A stretch of 64,000 bases of DNA from Pirellulaceae bacterium. Lineage in GTDB: Bacteria > Planctomycetota > Planctomycetia > Pirellulales > Pirellulaceae. Shown piece after piece: positions 19,101 to 27,647 of the stretch. Every line of letters starts with the position of its first letter. The stretch's first letter is position 1. The stretch is taken from positions 122,098 to 186,097 of the forward strand of contig JAKVCA010000019.1 in assembly GCA_022448315.1 (NCBI GenBank), read 5' to 3'. The notes beneath the pieces are model-generated. The model was not told the DNA's origin and made no database searches. It saw nothing but the letters and a program-made list of their open reading frames with translations. Both the position numbers and the translations under genes were made by a program.

Positions 19101-19347
19101 GCTTGACTTCACCGAGTCGCTGCAAACACTGGATCGCTTTCTGCAAATCCTGCCCCACCAAACCGGGGTCCGTTGTTTCATCAACGCAAAGTGCTTCGAA
19201 CTTATCAAAAGCTTCCCGAAAATTACCGTCCCGCAAATCCTGCTCCGCCTGACGACGGAGACCGGGTTGGTCCGCAGAAACAGTAACCGCCCCCATGGCC
19301 AAAATCCCCAAGACCATAACGCAGATTGGCAAGTTCTTTGGTGACAC
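13189..19347 (-). CDS. Giant bacterial alpha-2-macroglobulin with thioester
   Basis: A 2052-residue exported protein. Signal peptide residues 1-25 (cleavage near VSA), no lipobox. Residues 30-400 look like helical TPR-type repeats; then come macroglobulin domains, with the MG2 landmark DRPVYRPGQ near 639, a Trp/Pro-rich insert at about 780-832, a low-complexity Met/Gly/Ala segment around 1210-1275 where a protease bait region would lie, and the thioester motif YGCTEQ near 1514 followed by the helical TED domain. The C-terminus is the receptor-like final domain. Bacterial alpha-2-macroglobulins trap attacking proteases in the periplasm through the bait and thioester. Start is GTG at 19347 with AGGAAA upstream. 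No penicillin-binding protein gene (pbpC), the common partner, is adjacent. Confidence 0.93.
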   Translation of the reverse strand: MSPKNLPICVMVLGILAMGAVTVSADQPGLRRQAEQDLRDGNFREAFDKFEALCVDETTDPGLVGQDLQKAIQCLQRLGEVKRFDDLCARTVKSHGQNWRLLLTTAQQYLRIDHHGFMIGGEFERGPHRGNGRVVNSFERDRVRSLQLLNQAREWADQDNDKPAVSNFYMTTAQILQGQRGGGGAWQLQTLTNLKELPDYESGYYYRDSNGGAPVDKEGLPVVYYIPKSWEAATNDGERWRWAFSQAVENNPRELNNVRSQIAQFARSLFGVETMARQPWFRPASADQTDDPDRPRTYDLDTLEDDETIARLATGVKRFKFPDEYNFIEIYETIVEEPRTGRAENTLQLLASVYENRRQYPRAAEIWRRNIKEYGPGNNDWKKARLEQIVGNWGALEPSGTQTAGTKPSLEYKFRNGKKVTFQAKRLDVEKLLSDIKDYLKSDPKRLDWQTLNIPNIGYRIVNENLDKYFVGEPIEWSEKLDPRENHFDRRVTLEMPLENAGAYWVEATMEKGNSTRVVLWVADSVVVRKNLDEQVLFYAADAVSGEPLSGANLEFFGYRQERVGRTNRFQVLTSNFAETTDRNGLALPKKEDLNPQFQWLTVARQADRLAFLGFQGVWFQKYYDQEYRQVKSFFITDRPVYRPGQAVQFKAWVRQAQYDKDDVSQFAGQTFEVKINNPKGEEVFKQLIAADEYGGLSGVFEIPEDATLGQYKINNQQGQPGGNTFRVEEYKKPEYEVVVKAPEKPVELGETVNATVSANYYFGAPVTDATVKYKVLRSDYSQRWYPTAPWDWCFGPGYWWFGYDYPWYPGWDQWVGCARPGPWWTWQQPSPPPEVVAEAEVPIGPDGKLTIEIDTAVAQAIHGDTDHKYTITAEVRDSSRRTIVGEGQVLVSRKPFRVFAWVDRGYYRVGDVIQSHVKAQTLDGTPVEGSGEIRLFKITYDENRQPRETAVQIWSIQSDPNGEAIQQLKAASPGQYRLSATVKDEQGHTVEGGYVFTVVGEGFDGSAYRFNNLELIPDRREYAPGEKVEMQINTDRSDSTVLFFVRPANGICLPPKVLRMDGKSQIEAFKVERRDMPNMFVEALTVADGRVFTEVKELIVPPEKRVLNVEVVPSAERYEPGEKAKVQVHVTDHTGENFQGSTVVTIFDKSLEYIAGGNQTPDIREFFWKWRRTHQPQTMSSLAIRSNLVYRRGEKTLQALGVFGYAVADDSALMEQAELGGPMGGRSAARGMAGVPYAAGRSMPMAAMEKRIEASADMMFDASEGVADNLPATPASGGSSPDASNPANPTVRSKFADTALWVASLQTDAAGMAEVELEMPENLTTWKIKVWGMGHGTKVGSGETEVITSKNLLVRMQAPRFFVEKDEVVLSANIHNYLENAKDVTVRLEMAGEQLVSLDPEEVQVEIGPDGEQRVDWRVKVEREGQAVIRMFALTDEESDAMEMTFPVYLHGAMRQESWAGTLRPDQNQKVVEFEIPNQRRISDSRLEVRYSPTLAGAMVDALPYLVDYPYGCTEQTLNRFLPAVVTQRVLIDMNVDLASVETHLSNLNAQEIGVDAERAKQWKRYDRNPVFDTAEVNRMVKEGLKRIAEMQVSDGGWGWFSGYGERSFPHTTAVVVHGLQVARANDVALVPGLLENGVAWLKRHQEAEIEKLLNDLADKKPRKKSASNIDALVYGVLVDEGIDSEEMRRFLYRDRNNLSVYAKAVFALAIHRVGDAEKLAMLRQNLEQYLVQDEENETAYLKMPEGNYWWNWYGDEIEANAYYLKLLTQVDPNGVTSGRLVKYLLNNRKHATYWGSTRDTSLCIEAFADHLAATGEARPEMVVEVWLDGEMQQAVEITSENLFTFNNKFVLEGAELLDGEHRLELRRRGTGPVYFNTYLTNFNMEDDIPAAGLEVKVQRKFYQLVPVEKKLAVEGDRGQVVDQKVEKFERVEIENLGTVTSGDLVEVELLLESKNDYEYLLFEDYKAAGFEPVDLRSGYNGNEMGAYVEFRDEKVCFFIRQLARGRHSLSYRLRAEVPGKFSALPAQASAMYAPELRGNSAEIKVMVEDQ

Positions 19348-19977
19348 GATGTTTTCCTGTTTCCGTAAGAAGTAAAACCTCGAGTTCGATTTTCACATTT
19401 TTTGATTTCGGGTTATCCGATCGAGGAATTCGCCCGTTATCCTCCGAACCCGTCGACGACAATCGACAAGATTTGATGGGAACCGATGATGAAGACGCCA
19501 CGTTCATCATCAAAGTTCCTATAAAACGCCCGCATGCGAAATAAACGCAACAATTTTTGGCCGATGCCGTCCCAATGCGTTCCCAGAACTTGTCCTAAGA
19601 CATGTCCCGTAAGCCCGGGATAAAAGTCGTAGCGGTGACGCGCCGATGGTGTGAGGGTAACACAGGCCCCCCCTTTTCACGAGCAGGTGAGACAAGGAGA
19701 TCCTCGAGGGCGAATTTGCGTGCCCAAAATCGGTGTTAAAATGGAGAAGGGGAGGCGTTAGGGTCTGCGAATGAAACCCACTCGCGTTTTAAAAATGCAA
19801 ACACTGATCGCAGGTGCTCCGCCGGGGACCTTGCGAAGCGACGACATGTTTCCTTAAAAATTGGATAGGTCGGGTGGTGAACATCATTCCCAAACGCAAA
19901 TCACAAGGCTGAACGGCAGTCGCCTTGTATTTCCCCGGCTTTCAGAAGAAATAGGCCCACAAGGTCTGGAGATCACA
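19348..19977. other. Long divergent intergenic region
   Basis: About 630 bases between the leftward macroglobulin gene and the rightward J-like gene. It must hold both promoters, but I could not pick boxes with proper spacing. No repeat, terminator, RNA gene or credible small gene is visible. An in-frame ATG-less extension of the J-like gene reaches back to 19861 but lacks a ribosome-binding site. Confidence 0.5.
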
Positions 19978-22059
19978 ATGAATCCGTATCAGGAATGGCT
20001 CAACTGCAAAAGCAAAAGGCCACACTATTTTGAGCTTCTCGGTGTTTCTCCGAAGGAATCAGATGAAGGCCGCATCCGGCGTGCTGCTGCCAGCCGTTTG
20101 GCGACCGTCCGGCAAGTTCGGCCCGGCAACCACATCGAGCAGTGGCAAGCGTTGATTGATGAAATTGGCCGCGCTGAAAAGGTCTTGCTCGACCCGGCGG
20201 CTCGTCGGGCCTATGTTCAGAAAATCCTCGACGCCCGACAGAAGAAGGTAGCATCGGATAAAACGGCTGCAGCCGACGCCGTGCCACCGCCTCCCAAATC
20301 GGTACCCTCGAGTCCCCCATCTTCACCACCGTTGCCCCCGGAACCCAACCGGCTCGTGGAGCCACCCAGCCCTCAAGCCGGATCGGCTTCGACGCCAGAG
20401 CATGGCGAAGATGAAGCCTTCGACCCCATGGCCCCCCTGACCGCTCCGTCCAACCCCACCGAGCGAGAGCCAGCGGCGCATCCCGCTCCTGTCGCGGGCC
20501 GATCTGTTTCCCATTCCCCGGGCTTCCCACCCAGTTCTGGCAGCTCCAATCTTGCCAAATTCGCCCGTGAAAGAGCAAGAAAGAAACGCCAACGGTTAAT
20601 GGTGACTTCGCTGCTTTCCCTTCTCGTCATCGGTTTACTGGGAACGGTGGTCTACCTTAATAAGGACGCCATACTTGGACCCACACTAAGTGAGAACGAC
20701 TCGGACGAAAACGACCCTGCTTCGTCCGATCCTCCAAAGGATCCGGAGCCGATCGTGGGAGTTGATGGTGCTGAGGCGTCTCAAACTCCCGCTCCCCCTT
20801 CCGACAGCGAGTCACCGAAAGATGAAAGCACCGACGGGTCGCAGGAGAACAAAGGTAACCCTGAAAACAAGGGAGACAACGTCGAACCCGAAGGCTCCAA
20901 TCCCGAAGCGGAGCCTTCGGAAAATTCGGCCCCAGACACTTCCCCCCCTGAAGAAAAGATGGAGGAACCCGAGGTCGTCTCCAAGACACTTACTCGATCA
21001 CAGGCCTTTGAATTGGGGGAGACCATGAAGGCCAGTCACGTCGCAATCAGCGAGCGAGACTTTGAAGAAGCCGAAGAGCTCTGGAATTCCGCACGAGCGA
21101 TGGCCGAAGGGACGGACTACGCCGAGCTTGTTGATCGCCTTCAAATCATGGGACAAACCACACGAAGGTGTTGGGATCGAATCGCCCAAGCAACAAGCCA
21201 ACTGCAATCGACTGAAGTTCTCGAATTCAGTCCCACTGTCGCGGTCGCCATCATCGAGGCCTCCGAGAAAAAATTGGTCTACCGTGTGAATGGAGAGCGG
21301 CAAGAACGAGCTCCAAGAGAACTTCCGCCTGGTTTAGCAAAGTTGATCCTTGAAACGGTCCTCGAGCCTGGAGCAGATCTTGATACACTGCTCGGAGCTC
21401 TCTATGCCGGTGAAGCTGCCTTGGACGAATCGAAACGCGAACAAGCTGAAATGTATTGGCGGGAGGTCGATGCCGCGGGTGGCTCCGTTCAAGACCTGCT
21501 CCTTTGGGTCATCGACGAATACGACCTTGTCGGCGAGGACTTTGACCCGGAGCCAGTACCTGAACAAGCGATGCTTGATGCCGCAACAGTCAACGTTGAA
21601 GAAGAACTGGCGGAATTAATTTCCGCCGCGAAAAAACCGGCGGACCGAGTCGCGACAGGGCTGGACATCATCAAACTGGCGACCACTCAGGAAGCGACTC
21701 CGGAAACCTATGTGAAATTCCAAAAGGCCTGTGAGTTGATTGCAATGAGTGGCCAGAGCTCTCAGTTGGTGGTCCCGCTAGAAAGGTGGGAACAATGGTT
21801 TGACCTTGATCATATGGCCGTCATGACCGACCTCCTGGAACTCTGCAGCCGGATCGCGGCAGAGCCGGACGAGTGCAAAGAAACGGTTCGACTGGCGTTG
21901 GAGCTTGCCAAGCAAGCCATCAATAAAAAGAAACCTGAAATCGCAGAAAGATTGCTGGAATCGGCGATGGACGCCGCTCAAAAATCCAAAGATACCACCA
22001 CCCGATCCGAGACCTTGCTGGCAGTTCGACAGCTCAAAGCAAGGCTCAAAGACATGTAA
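19978..22059 (+). CDS. Membrane-anchored J-domain-like protein with proline/glutamate-rich linker
   Basis: A 693-residue protein. The N-terminus (PHYFELLGVSPKES, then helices to about residue 85) resembles the start of a J domain but lacks the HPD tripeptide that contacts DnaK. A Pro/Ser-rich cytoplasmic stretch follows, then a basic patch and one membrane segment (VTSLLSLLVIGLLGTVVYLN, about residues 207-226), then a Glu/Pro/Asn-rich disordered linker and a helical C-terminal region with repeat-like character. Proteins of this layout occur in planctomycetes; no function is known to me. The ATG at 19978 has GGAG 6 nt upstream. The C-terminal domain is predicted to lie outside the inner membrane. 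Confidence 0.82.
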   Translation: MNPYQEWLNCKSKRPHYFELLGVSPKESDEGRIRRAAASRLATVRQVRPGNHIEQWQALIDEIGRAEKVLLDPAARRAYVQKILDARQKKVASDKTAAADAVPPPPKSVPSSPPSSPPLPPEPNRLVEPPSPQAGSASTPEHGEDEAFDPMAPLTAPSNPTEREPAAHPAPVAGRSVSHSPGFPPSSGSSNLAKFARERARKKRQRLMVTSLLSLLVIGLLGTVVYLNKDAILGPTLSENDSDENDPASSDPPKDPEPIVGVDGAEASQTPAPPSDSESPKDESTDGSQENKGNPENKGDNVEPEGSNPEAEPSENSAPDTSPPEEKMEEPEVVSKTLTRSQAFELGETMKASHVAISERDFEEAEELWNSARAMAEGTDYAELVDRLQIMGQTTRRCWDRIAQATSQLQSTEVLEFSPTVAVAIIEASEKKLVYRVNGERQERAPRELPPGLAKLILETVLEPGADLDTLLGALYAGEAALDESKREQAEMYWREVDAAGGSVQDLLLWVIDEYDLVGEDFDPEPVPEQAMLDAATVNVEEELAELISAAKKPADRVATGLDIIKLATTQEATPETYVKFQKACELIAMSGQSSQLVVPLERWEQWFDLDHMAVMTDLLELCSRIAAEPDECKETVRLALELAKQAINKKKPEIAERLLESAMDAAQKSKDTTTRSETLLAVRQLKARLKDM

Positions 22060-22214
22060 AGCGGTCGTGGGGCGTTTATTCCCTCCGATGCTTAAGTCAT
22101 AACGCGGTCCTCGGCTGAATTGAAAGTCGCCTCGAATGCCAAAACCGCGATTTCTTTTCATGATAAGGCTTGGGCCTTACGGGGTGAAATTCTGGGAGAC
22201 CTCACCTAAAATGT

Positions 22215-22236
22215 GGGACGCTTGATCCAGCGTCCC
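22215..22236 (+). other. Perfect hairpin in the leader of the HEAT-repeat gene
   Basis: GGGACGCT (22215-22222), loop TGATCC, AGCGTCCC (22229-22236). There is no T run after it, so it is not a standard terminator; it ends 26 bases before the ATG at 22263. It may partly insulate the gene from the preceding one or influence mRNA stability. Confidence 0.5.
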
Positions 22237-22262
22237 AATGATCCAAACCTCCTGGAAACTCA

Positions 22263-24080
22263 ATGATGGAACTCAGACCGTCGAGCCAGCTAAGAACCGT
22301 TTTTTGCCTGCTGACATTCTGCTTCATTTTGCAGACGTCCCTGCTGCCTGTACTCGGTCGGGAAGCATTGGATCAGCCGATGTACCGAATGCCCGCCCCG
22401 GGCGACCAAGTGGTTCATGAAGATTTCCAAGGTGGACTTGTCGACAGCTGGATTGTCGCGCTTCAGCAAGATCGGCAGGAGTTGAAAAAGAACGCGGCGG
22501 ATTCGCTGACCCGCGCTCATGCACTCGGCTACCAAGCAGCCTCGCAAGCCGGGGATACGCTTCTCAAGGAGTTCCGCGAAAAAGATGCGTCGGCCTCGGT
22601 TCATCTCGCAATCGCTCGCGCACTCAACGAGCTGGATGTTCAAGCCGCCCAATCGTTGTTCGAAGCTGAAATCGAGACCCATGCCGAACAACTTTCAATG
22701 GCCATCGAACCCGCTCTTGCTCGCTGGAAAAGCAAGATTGCGATCGACGCCTGGCGAAAATGGGTTGAGGATCCGACGCTTGATAAGACGAAAAGCATGC
22801 GGGCGATCAATGGCCTGGTTGCGGTCGCAGACGTGAACAGCATCGACCTCTTGAAAGAACTCATCAAAGACCCCAAGCGTCCTGCAACACTCCGTCGGCA
22901 TGCCGCTCGGGGAATTGCTCAATTGCTTGAATCCAACCTCGAAGACTTCGTTGCCCCATGGTTGCAACCGGAGACCCCATTGCTCGAGCGGATGCTTGCT
23001 GCAACCTGTTTGTCGACCCATCAGAGTGAGTCGGCCATCTCCATCCTCAACCAACTCGCTCTAGATCCAGAGCCGACGATCGCACTGATCTCATGCAAAC
23101 GCCTCGCTGACCTCGACCTGGAATTGCTGTACGACAAACTCGATATTTTAAGTAGGAACCGTGATACGGGTCTGCGAAAGATCGCGGTTCGCGGTTTGGA
23201 GCACCGAGGAAGTGAAGAGGATACGCGAAGACTTCTGGAACTGCTCTCCGATTATCACCCTGAAGTCCGGCACGATGCCCGTGTCGCCCTTGAAAAGCTC
23301 TCTCCTAACGAGGCACTCCGACCCATCATCCTCGATACGGCAGCTGAGTATCTTGCGAATCTCCGGGAGCAGGATGACTGGAGGGCTCTGGAACAGGCGG
23401 CAGTGCTTTCCGGCAATCTTGATCATGAGCCGACGGCAGAAAGTCTTTTCGACCTTCTGAGCTTTGCTCGCGACGAAGTGTCTGTGGCCGCAGCCTGGGC
23501 ACTGAGTCGTCTGTCGATTCCAGAGACGTTTCCGCGAATCATGGATTACATCACAAAAATTACGGACGAAGTGGATGCCTCAGAGGATTCGCTAAGCACC
23601 CTTTACGAAATGCAGTTCACCCACTTCTTTCAGTGCCTTGGGCTTGCGGAACACCGCCCCGCAAAAGACTTGCTGGCCCGTTTTGTGCCCAAACGGGACT
23701 TCAAACTTGGGATGGAAGGTCGAGCTGCCGCCATCTGGGCCTTGGGTTTCATCATGAAAGGTGAGATTGACGCAGATCTCGCCAGAAACATCACAGGCCG
23801 GATGCTTGATGGCGCGAGTTCGCCCGCCGAAGTCTTGGTCGTCCGAATTATGTCGGCGGTCGCATTAGGCCGCATGAACGCGACCGACCACCTACCCGAA
23901 CTACGTCGCACCGTTGACGAATCCGGCTTGGCCGTGTCACTGGGCTGGTGTGCTCAATGGTCGGTGTGCCAAATCACGGGTGACCCGATGCCCGCGATTC
24001 CTGACCGGACCGTCTACATTCAGGGATGGTTCCTCAGACCAACCTTGCCGCCCAGAACGGTTGATGGCGGCGGCCAGTGA
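22263..24080 (+). CDS. Secreted HEAT-repeat protein
   Basis: A 605-residue protein with a signal peptide (FCLLTFCFILQTSLLPVLG, cleavage near residue 33) followed by a superhelix of HEAT-like repeats. Repeats are recognisable by paired helices and phrases such as GLRKIAVRGLEH, HPEVRHDARVALEKL and AAAIWALGFI. Such solenoids act as protein-binding scaffolds; there is no catalytic motif. It lies 203 bases after the J-like gene on the same strand and may share its transcript, which together suggest a planctomycete envelope-associated pair. Start ATG 22263 (a second ATG follows at once); the ribosome-binding site TGGA is modest. Function unknown. Confidence 0.85.
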   Translation: MMELRPSSQLRTVFCLLTFCFILQTSLLPVLGREALDQPMYRMPAPGDQVVHEDFQGGLVDSWIVALQQDRQELKKNAADSLTRAHALGYQAASQAGDTLLKEFREKDASASVHLAIARALNELDVQAAQSLFEAEIETHAEQLSMAIEPALARWKSKIAIDAWRKWVEDPTLDKTKSMRAINGLVAVADVNSIDLLKELIKDPKRPATLRRHAARGIAQLLESNLEDFVAPWLQPETPLLERMLAATCLSTHQSESAISILNQLALDPEPTIALISCKRLADLDLELLYDKLDILSRNRDTGLRKIAVRGLEHRGSEEDTRRLLELLSDYHPEVRHDARVALEKLSPNEALRPIILDTAAEYLANLREQDDWRALEQAAVLSGNLDHEPTAESLFDLLSFARDEVSVAAAWALSRLSIPETFPRIMDYITKITDEVDASEDSLSTLYEMQFTHFFQCLGLAEHRPAKDLLARFVPKRDFKLGMEGRAAAIWALGFIMKGEIDADLARNITGRMLDGASSPAEVLVVRIMSAVALGRMNATDHLPELRRTVDESGLAVSLGWCAQWSVCQITGDPMPAIPDRTVYIQGWFLRPTLPPRTVDGGGQ

Positions 24081-24112
24081 CCCAACCCTTGGCTCGCGGG
24101 ATCTGGAAAGAT

Positions 24113-24128
24113 GTGACGTCGCCGTCAC
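24113..24128. other. Hairpin between convergent genes
   Basis: GTGACG, loop TCGC, CGTCAC, located in the 54-base gap between the convergent HEAT-repeat and ymdB stops. It lacks a T run but is the only structure available to end either transcript. Confidence 0.4.
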
Positions 24129-24134
24129 GGTTGA

Positions 24135-25028
24135 TCACGAGCCTTGCGGCGCGTCTTCATTCACTTTGACTCTCTCAATCGACACCGCTTTATGAGTCCG
24201 CGAATCGACCACCACGAGGGTGCCGGAAAGACGATTATCCCCTTTCGCAACGTTGAAACTTGTGGGCCGCTGCGTGAAGGTGGTTTCCATCACACGATCA
24301 TATCGACGCCCGATGATTCCATCGTGAGGTCCTGTCATCCCCACATCGCATTGAAATGCAGTCCCCGAGGGGAGGATCTGTTCATCCGCCGTCGTAACGT
24401 GAGTATGAGTTCCAAGGACCGCAGATGCTCGCCCATCGAGATAACGCCCAAGTAATTGCTTGTCGCTGGTCGCTTCGGCGTGGAAATCCACGAGGACACC
24501 GCCACGTTTCTTTGGCAACTGAGACCAGATACGGTCCGCTGCATGAAAAGGACAATCCGCAGGTTTCATGAACACTCGACCGATCAAACTCACGACACAG
24601 AACGGCACTCCGGATGTGGTGATGAGGGTCATCCACTCCCGCCCGGGTGCTTCCGGTGGATAATTGGCAGGGCGAATGACGGGCGCATCGGACTCGAGGA
24701 TCGGAATGATCTCTCGTTTACGGTAGATATGATCACCGAGTGTCACGCCATCGACACCATGATCCCTCAAACGATTGAAAATTGCCTTGGTGATCCCAGA
24801 CCCGTTTTCAGCATTCTCACCATTGACGACAACGAGATCCAACTCGTGCTGCTCACGCAACACTGGGATGGCTTTGCAGGTTACATCGACACCGGGCTTC
24901 CCCACGATATCCCCAACAAAAAGTAGGCGGATCTCATCCGCACGCCCTGGACTTGTCACCCCTGCTTTTGAATCTGGCAAGCGACCTTCATTGAAATTGC
25001 TTACTCTCGATTCATTACGAGACTCCAT
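24135..25028 (-). CDS. ymdB: YmdB-family metallophosphoesterase
   Basis: A 297-residue cytoplasmic phosphodiesterase of the YmdB (TIGR00282-type) family, which in Bacillus hydrolyses 2',3'-cyclic nucleotides and affects biofilm and sporulation gene expression. The metal-site motifs are intact: LLFVGDIVGKPG near residue 35, VVNGENAENG, TLGDHIYRKRE (the usual GNH position reads GDH), VDFHAEATSDK and GTHTHVTTAD, ending with CDVGMTGP. About 25 extra residues precede the first strand, so an internal start is possible, though no better ribosome-binding site is seen. It lies directly after rny on the same strand, as ymdA-ymdB does in Bacillus, so the two probably form an operon for RNA turnover. Confidence 0.92.
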   Translation of the reverse strand: MESRNESRVSNFNEGRLPDSKAGVTSPGRADEIRLLFVGDIVGKPGVDVTCKAIPVLREQHELDLVVVNGENAENGSGITKAIFNRLRDHGVDGVTLGDHIYRKREIIPILESDAPVIRPANYPPEAPGREWMTLITTSGVPFCVVSLIGRVFMKPADCPFHAADRIWSQLPKKRGGVLVDFHAEATSDKQLLGRYLDGRASAVLGTHTHVTTADEQILPSGTAFQCDVGMTGPHDGIIGRRYDRVMETTFTQRPTSFNVAKGDNRLSGTLVVVDSRTHKAVSIERVKVNEDAPQGS

Positions 25029-25122
25029 GTCTCATCACCCAACCTTTGTGAGTTTCAATCGACCTTGAACTTGCGAGAACCAATGGCGTGACAGCTGCGG
25101 TTGCGTTCCCGTGAGCTTCGAG

Positions 25123-26664
25123 CTACCGAGCCAGTTCGATAAATCGGGACTCCCGAATCACAGTGACTTTGATTTCACCTGGATAGGTCAAGCGTTCTTC
25201 AAAAGCTTGAGCAATATCACGACACACTTTGGAAGCTAAACGATCGTCCGTCTCGTCCGCACTCACAATCACACGCATCTCCCGACCGGCCTGAATCGCG
25301 AAAGCTTGCTGAACACCCTTGTGCTCCAACGCAATCCCTTCCAATTCTTCCATGCGTTTGACGTACCGTTCCAATGATTCGCGTCGAGCTCCGGGACGTG
25401 AAGCGCTGCAAGCATCACCAGTAGCCACCAGAACCGTGTAAGGGTGCTCAATCACGATCTCGTCGTGGTGGCCAAATGCCGCGTGCACCACCTCTGCATT
25501 CTCGCCGTGTCGCTTCAGCAAGTCCGCACCGATTTTCGGATGTCCACCTTCCAGTTCATGATCAGCCGCCTTGCCGATGTCATGCAGCAAACCCGCACGG
25601 CGTGCGAGATCCCCGTCCAACCCAACCATTTCCGCAATGAGTCCGGAAATAAACGCAACTTCAACGCTGTGTCGAAGCACATTCTGGCTGTAGCTCGTGC
25701 GGAAATGCAGGCGCCCAAGCATATAAATCAAACGCTCATGCAAGCCCTGAACGTTCACCTCTTGAGCCGCTTCCTGCCCTTTCCGGATGATGAACTGTTC
25801 GAGTTCATCCTGTGTCTCCTTGACCACCTCTTCGATTCGGGAGGGATGGATTCGGCCGTCGGAAATCAGCTTGTTGAGCGAGGCACGAGCAATCTCACGG
25901 CGGACAGGATCAAAACCGCTGACAATGACAACACCTGGCGTATCATCGATGATGACATCCACTCCGGTCTCTTTTTCAAAGGCCCGAATGTTTCGACCTT
26001 CCCGACCAATGATTCGACCCTTCATCTCATCATTCGGAATATCAACGGTACTCGTCGTCGACTCCGCGGTATGGGAGGCGGAGAACCGTTGCAATGCCGT
26101 CACCAGGATTTCACGCGACTTCTCTTCGCACTTTTCCTGCATTGCCTTTTCGTGTTTTAGGATGATCGCTCCCGTTTCGCCGGCCAGCTCGTCTTCGAGT
26201 AGATCGAGCAGGCGGGTTGTCGCCTCTTCCTTGCCTAGACCACTGGCCTCGTGCAGGAGGTGACGTTGTTTGTCAAGGACTTTCGCAAGCTCACCGTCCT
26301 TTTGGCTGACTTGTTCCAATTTGTCGGTCAATCGCCGCTGAGTGCCTTCGACAATCTTTTCCTGCTTTTTGAGGCTGTCGGTTTGCTGATGCAAGTTAGA
26401 CTCTCGTCGATCCAGCTCCCGCTCCCGGTCGCGCAATTCATCCTTTGCACGATTGTTCTGATCATCCATTTTGGCCTTGGAGGCCAATTCCATTTCCTTG
26501 ATTTTCAGCTCGGTTTCCTTCAACCTCGAGCTGACATCACGTTCCGCCTCACCGCGGATCGCGTCAGCCTGCTTCCCGGCTTCATTCTTCCGAATCACTA
26601 AAAAAAGGTGGTAACCGATCAGCCCGAGAACGAGACCAACGCCCGATCCAATTGCAATTTCCAT
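25123..26664 (-). CDS. rny: Ribonuclease Y
   Basis: A 513-residue membrane-anchored endoribonuclease that starts decay of many mRNAs. Domain order is standard: one N-terminal membrane segment (residues 1-25), a long charged coiled coil to about 190, a KH RNA-binding domain ([15 protein letters not shown], near 220), and an HD domain with [10 protein letters not shown] near 355 and HAAFGHHDE. The C-terminus ends in the family's [17 protein letters not shown] chose ATG at 26664, with AAGGA 10 nt upstream, over an ATG at 26688 that has no ribosome-binding site. It precedes ymdB by 94 bases and is probably co-transcribed with it. Confidence 0.95.
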   Translation of the reverse strand: MEIAIGSGVGLVLGLIGYHLFLVIRKNEAGKQADAIRGEAERDVSSRLKETELKIKEMELASKAKMDDQNNRAKDELRDRERELDRRESNLHQQTDSLKKQEKIVEGTQRRLTDKLEQVSQKDGELAKVLDKQRHLLHEASGLGKEEATTRLLDLLEDELAGETGAIILKHEKAMQEKCEEKSREILVTALQRFSASHTAESTTSTVDIPNDEMKGRIIGREGRNIRAFEKETGVDVIIDDTPGVVIVSGFDPVRREIARASLNKLISDGRIHPSRIEEVVKETQDELEQFIIRKGQEAAQEVNVQGLHERLIYMLGRLHFRTSYSQNVLRHSVEVAFISGLIAEMVGLDGDLARRAGLLHDIGKAADHELEGGHPKIGADLLKRHGENAEVVHAAFGHHDEIVIEHPYTVLVATGDACSASRPGARRESLERYVKRMEELEGIALEHKGVQQAFAIQAGREMRVIVSADETDDRLASKVCRDIAQAFEERLTYPGEIKVTVIRESRFIELAR

Positions 26665-27346
26665 GGGGCAGATTTCCTTCGCAGTCATAACGCTGCGTTG
26701 GAGCCCATTGACGAGGAGTTAATGGCCGCCGTGCGACCACCATTGAAAAAAGAGGTTCAGCGTGTTGCCTGGTTTCAACGGTCCCGCAGACCTGTCCCCA
26801 AAACAACTCGATTGCAAGTTCGACATGGATCGGGACCGGGACCGGAGTCATTTGAGAAATCATACCTCAGGTTTCCAGTCCGAATCCAAAACCAACCAAC
26901 GACGGGTACACCCACGCACCACCACCCTTCGCGGGAGTCATTTCCGGACAAAGTCATCGCAGAAAGAGGACCATTCCCAAGACGGACACGCAGACCACGA
27001 ACGTCGTGGACACGAATTCCGAATGATCGAAGCATGGCGAGTAGAAGACTTACGATCCAGTCCATTGCGCGAGCCTCGCCAAGGAGAAGGTCGGTGATGA
27101 AACACCAACCAAACTTGCAAAATACTGACCCCTCTCCCGCAGAATCCTTTTCAAAGACTTCCAACCGCGAGTTGGGTTTAACGTGCGCCAGTTTCTTAAC
27201 TCAATCGAGAGTAAACTGGCGAGGGACCATGCTAACAGAATTTAACAAGACTGCAAACAACCCCCCCTGCATGGGCAGGATTGCGGAGCGGCGAATCGAC
27301 GTCAAGAGGCCCTATTTACCTTGCCACTGATCGATTTGAAAATGAT
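26665..27346. other. Gene-poor stretch upstream of rny
   Basis: About 680 bases. Open frames exist on both strands but none has coding character, a ribosome-binding site or a recognisable domain. There is a short CCGGGACCGGGACCGG-like direct repeat near 26834-26844 and a weak hairpin (CCAAC-CGCGA-GTTGG) near 27164-27178. It should contain the rny promoter and the end of the cytochrome oxidase operon, but no terminator for that operon is evident. Confidence 0.45.
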
Positions 27347-27634
27347 TTACCCATCCGCAAGAGGTCTACCCTGTAGGGGCAGATGGGAATCCGTTTTTCC
27401 GATTGGCTGCCTTTGGCGAACCACCCTCCAAACATAGAAAACCCAGCCACCCAAAATGGAGAATGGCATGGCCATCATAAAGAGAATACTCCAGTAGTAG
27501 CCCAGTTGGATTCCATTTTGATTGCTATGCACCATGGAGTCCTTGCAGGTCGGACATGCGGTTGCCGTCAGGCACAGCGATAGGGTGCACACGAAGACGA
27601 ATAGTGACAGGAGTTTTGGAGTGATGCGTCTCAT
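27347..27634 (-). CDS. Small exported membrane protein with CPTC motif
   Basis: A 95-residue protein: signal peptide (LSLFVFVCTLSLCLTATA), then CPTCKDS directly at the predicted mature N-terminus, then one membrane segment (WSILFMMAMPFSILGGWVFYVW) and a short basic cytoplasmic tail. The CxxC on the outer face, and its place as the last gene of the oxidase operon 13 bases after the DUF420 gene, suggest a role in redox or copper handling during oxidase assembly. That is inference; I know no characterised homologue. Confidence 0.78.
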   Translation of the reverse strand: MRRITPKLLSLFVFVCTLSLCLTATACPTCKDSMVHSNQNGIQLGYYWSILFMMAMPFSILGGWVFYVWRVVRQRQPIGKTDSHLPLQGRPLADG

Positions 27635-27647
27635 GTCGGAACTTTGA

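Noticed and set aside
26775..27164. Leftward open frame of 129 codons upstream of rny
   Set aside because: It starts with a weak hydrophobic stretch but has no ribosome-binding site, no recognisable domain and random-looking composition.
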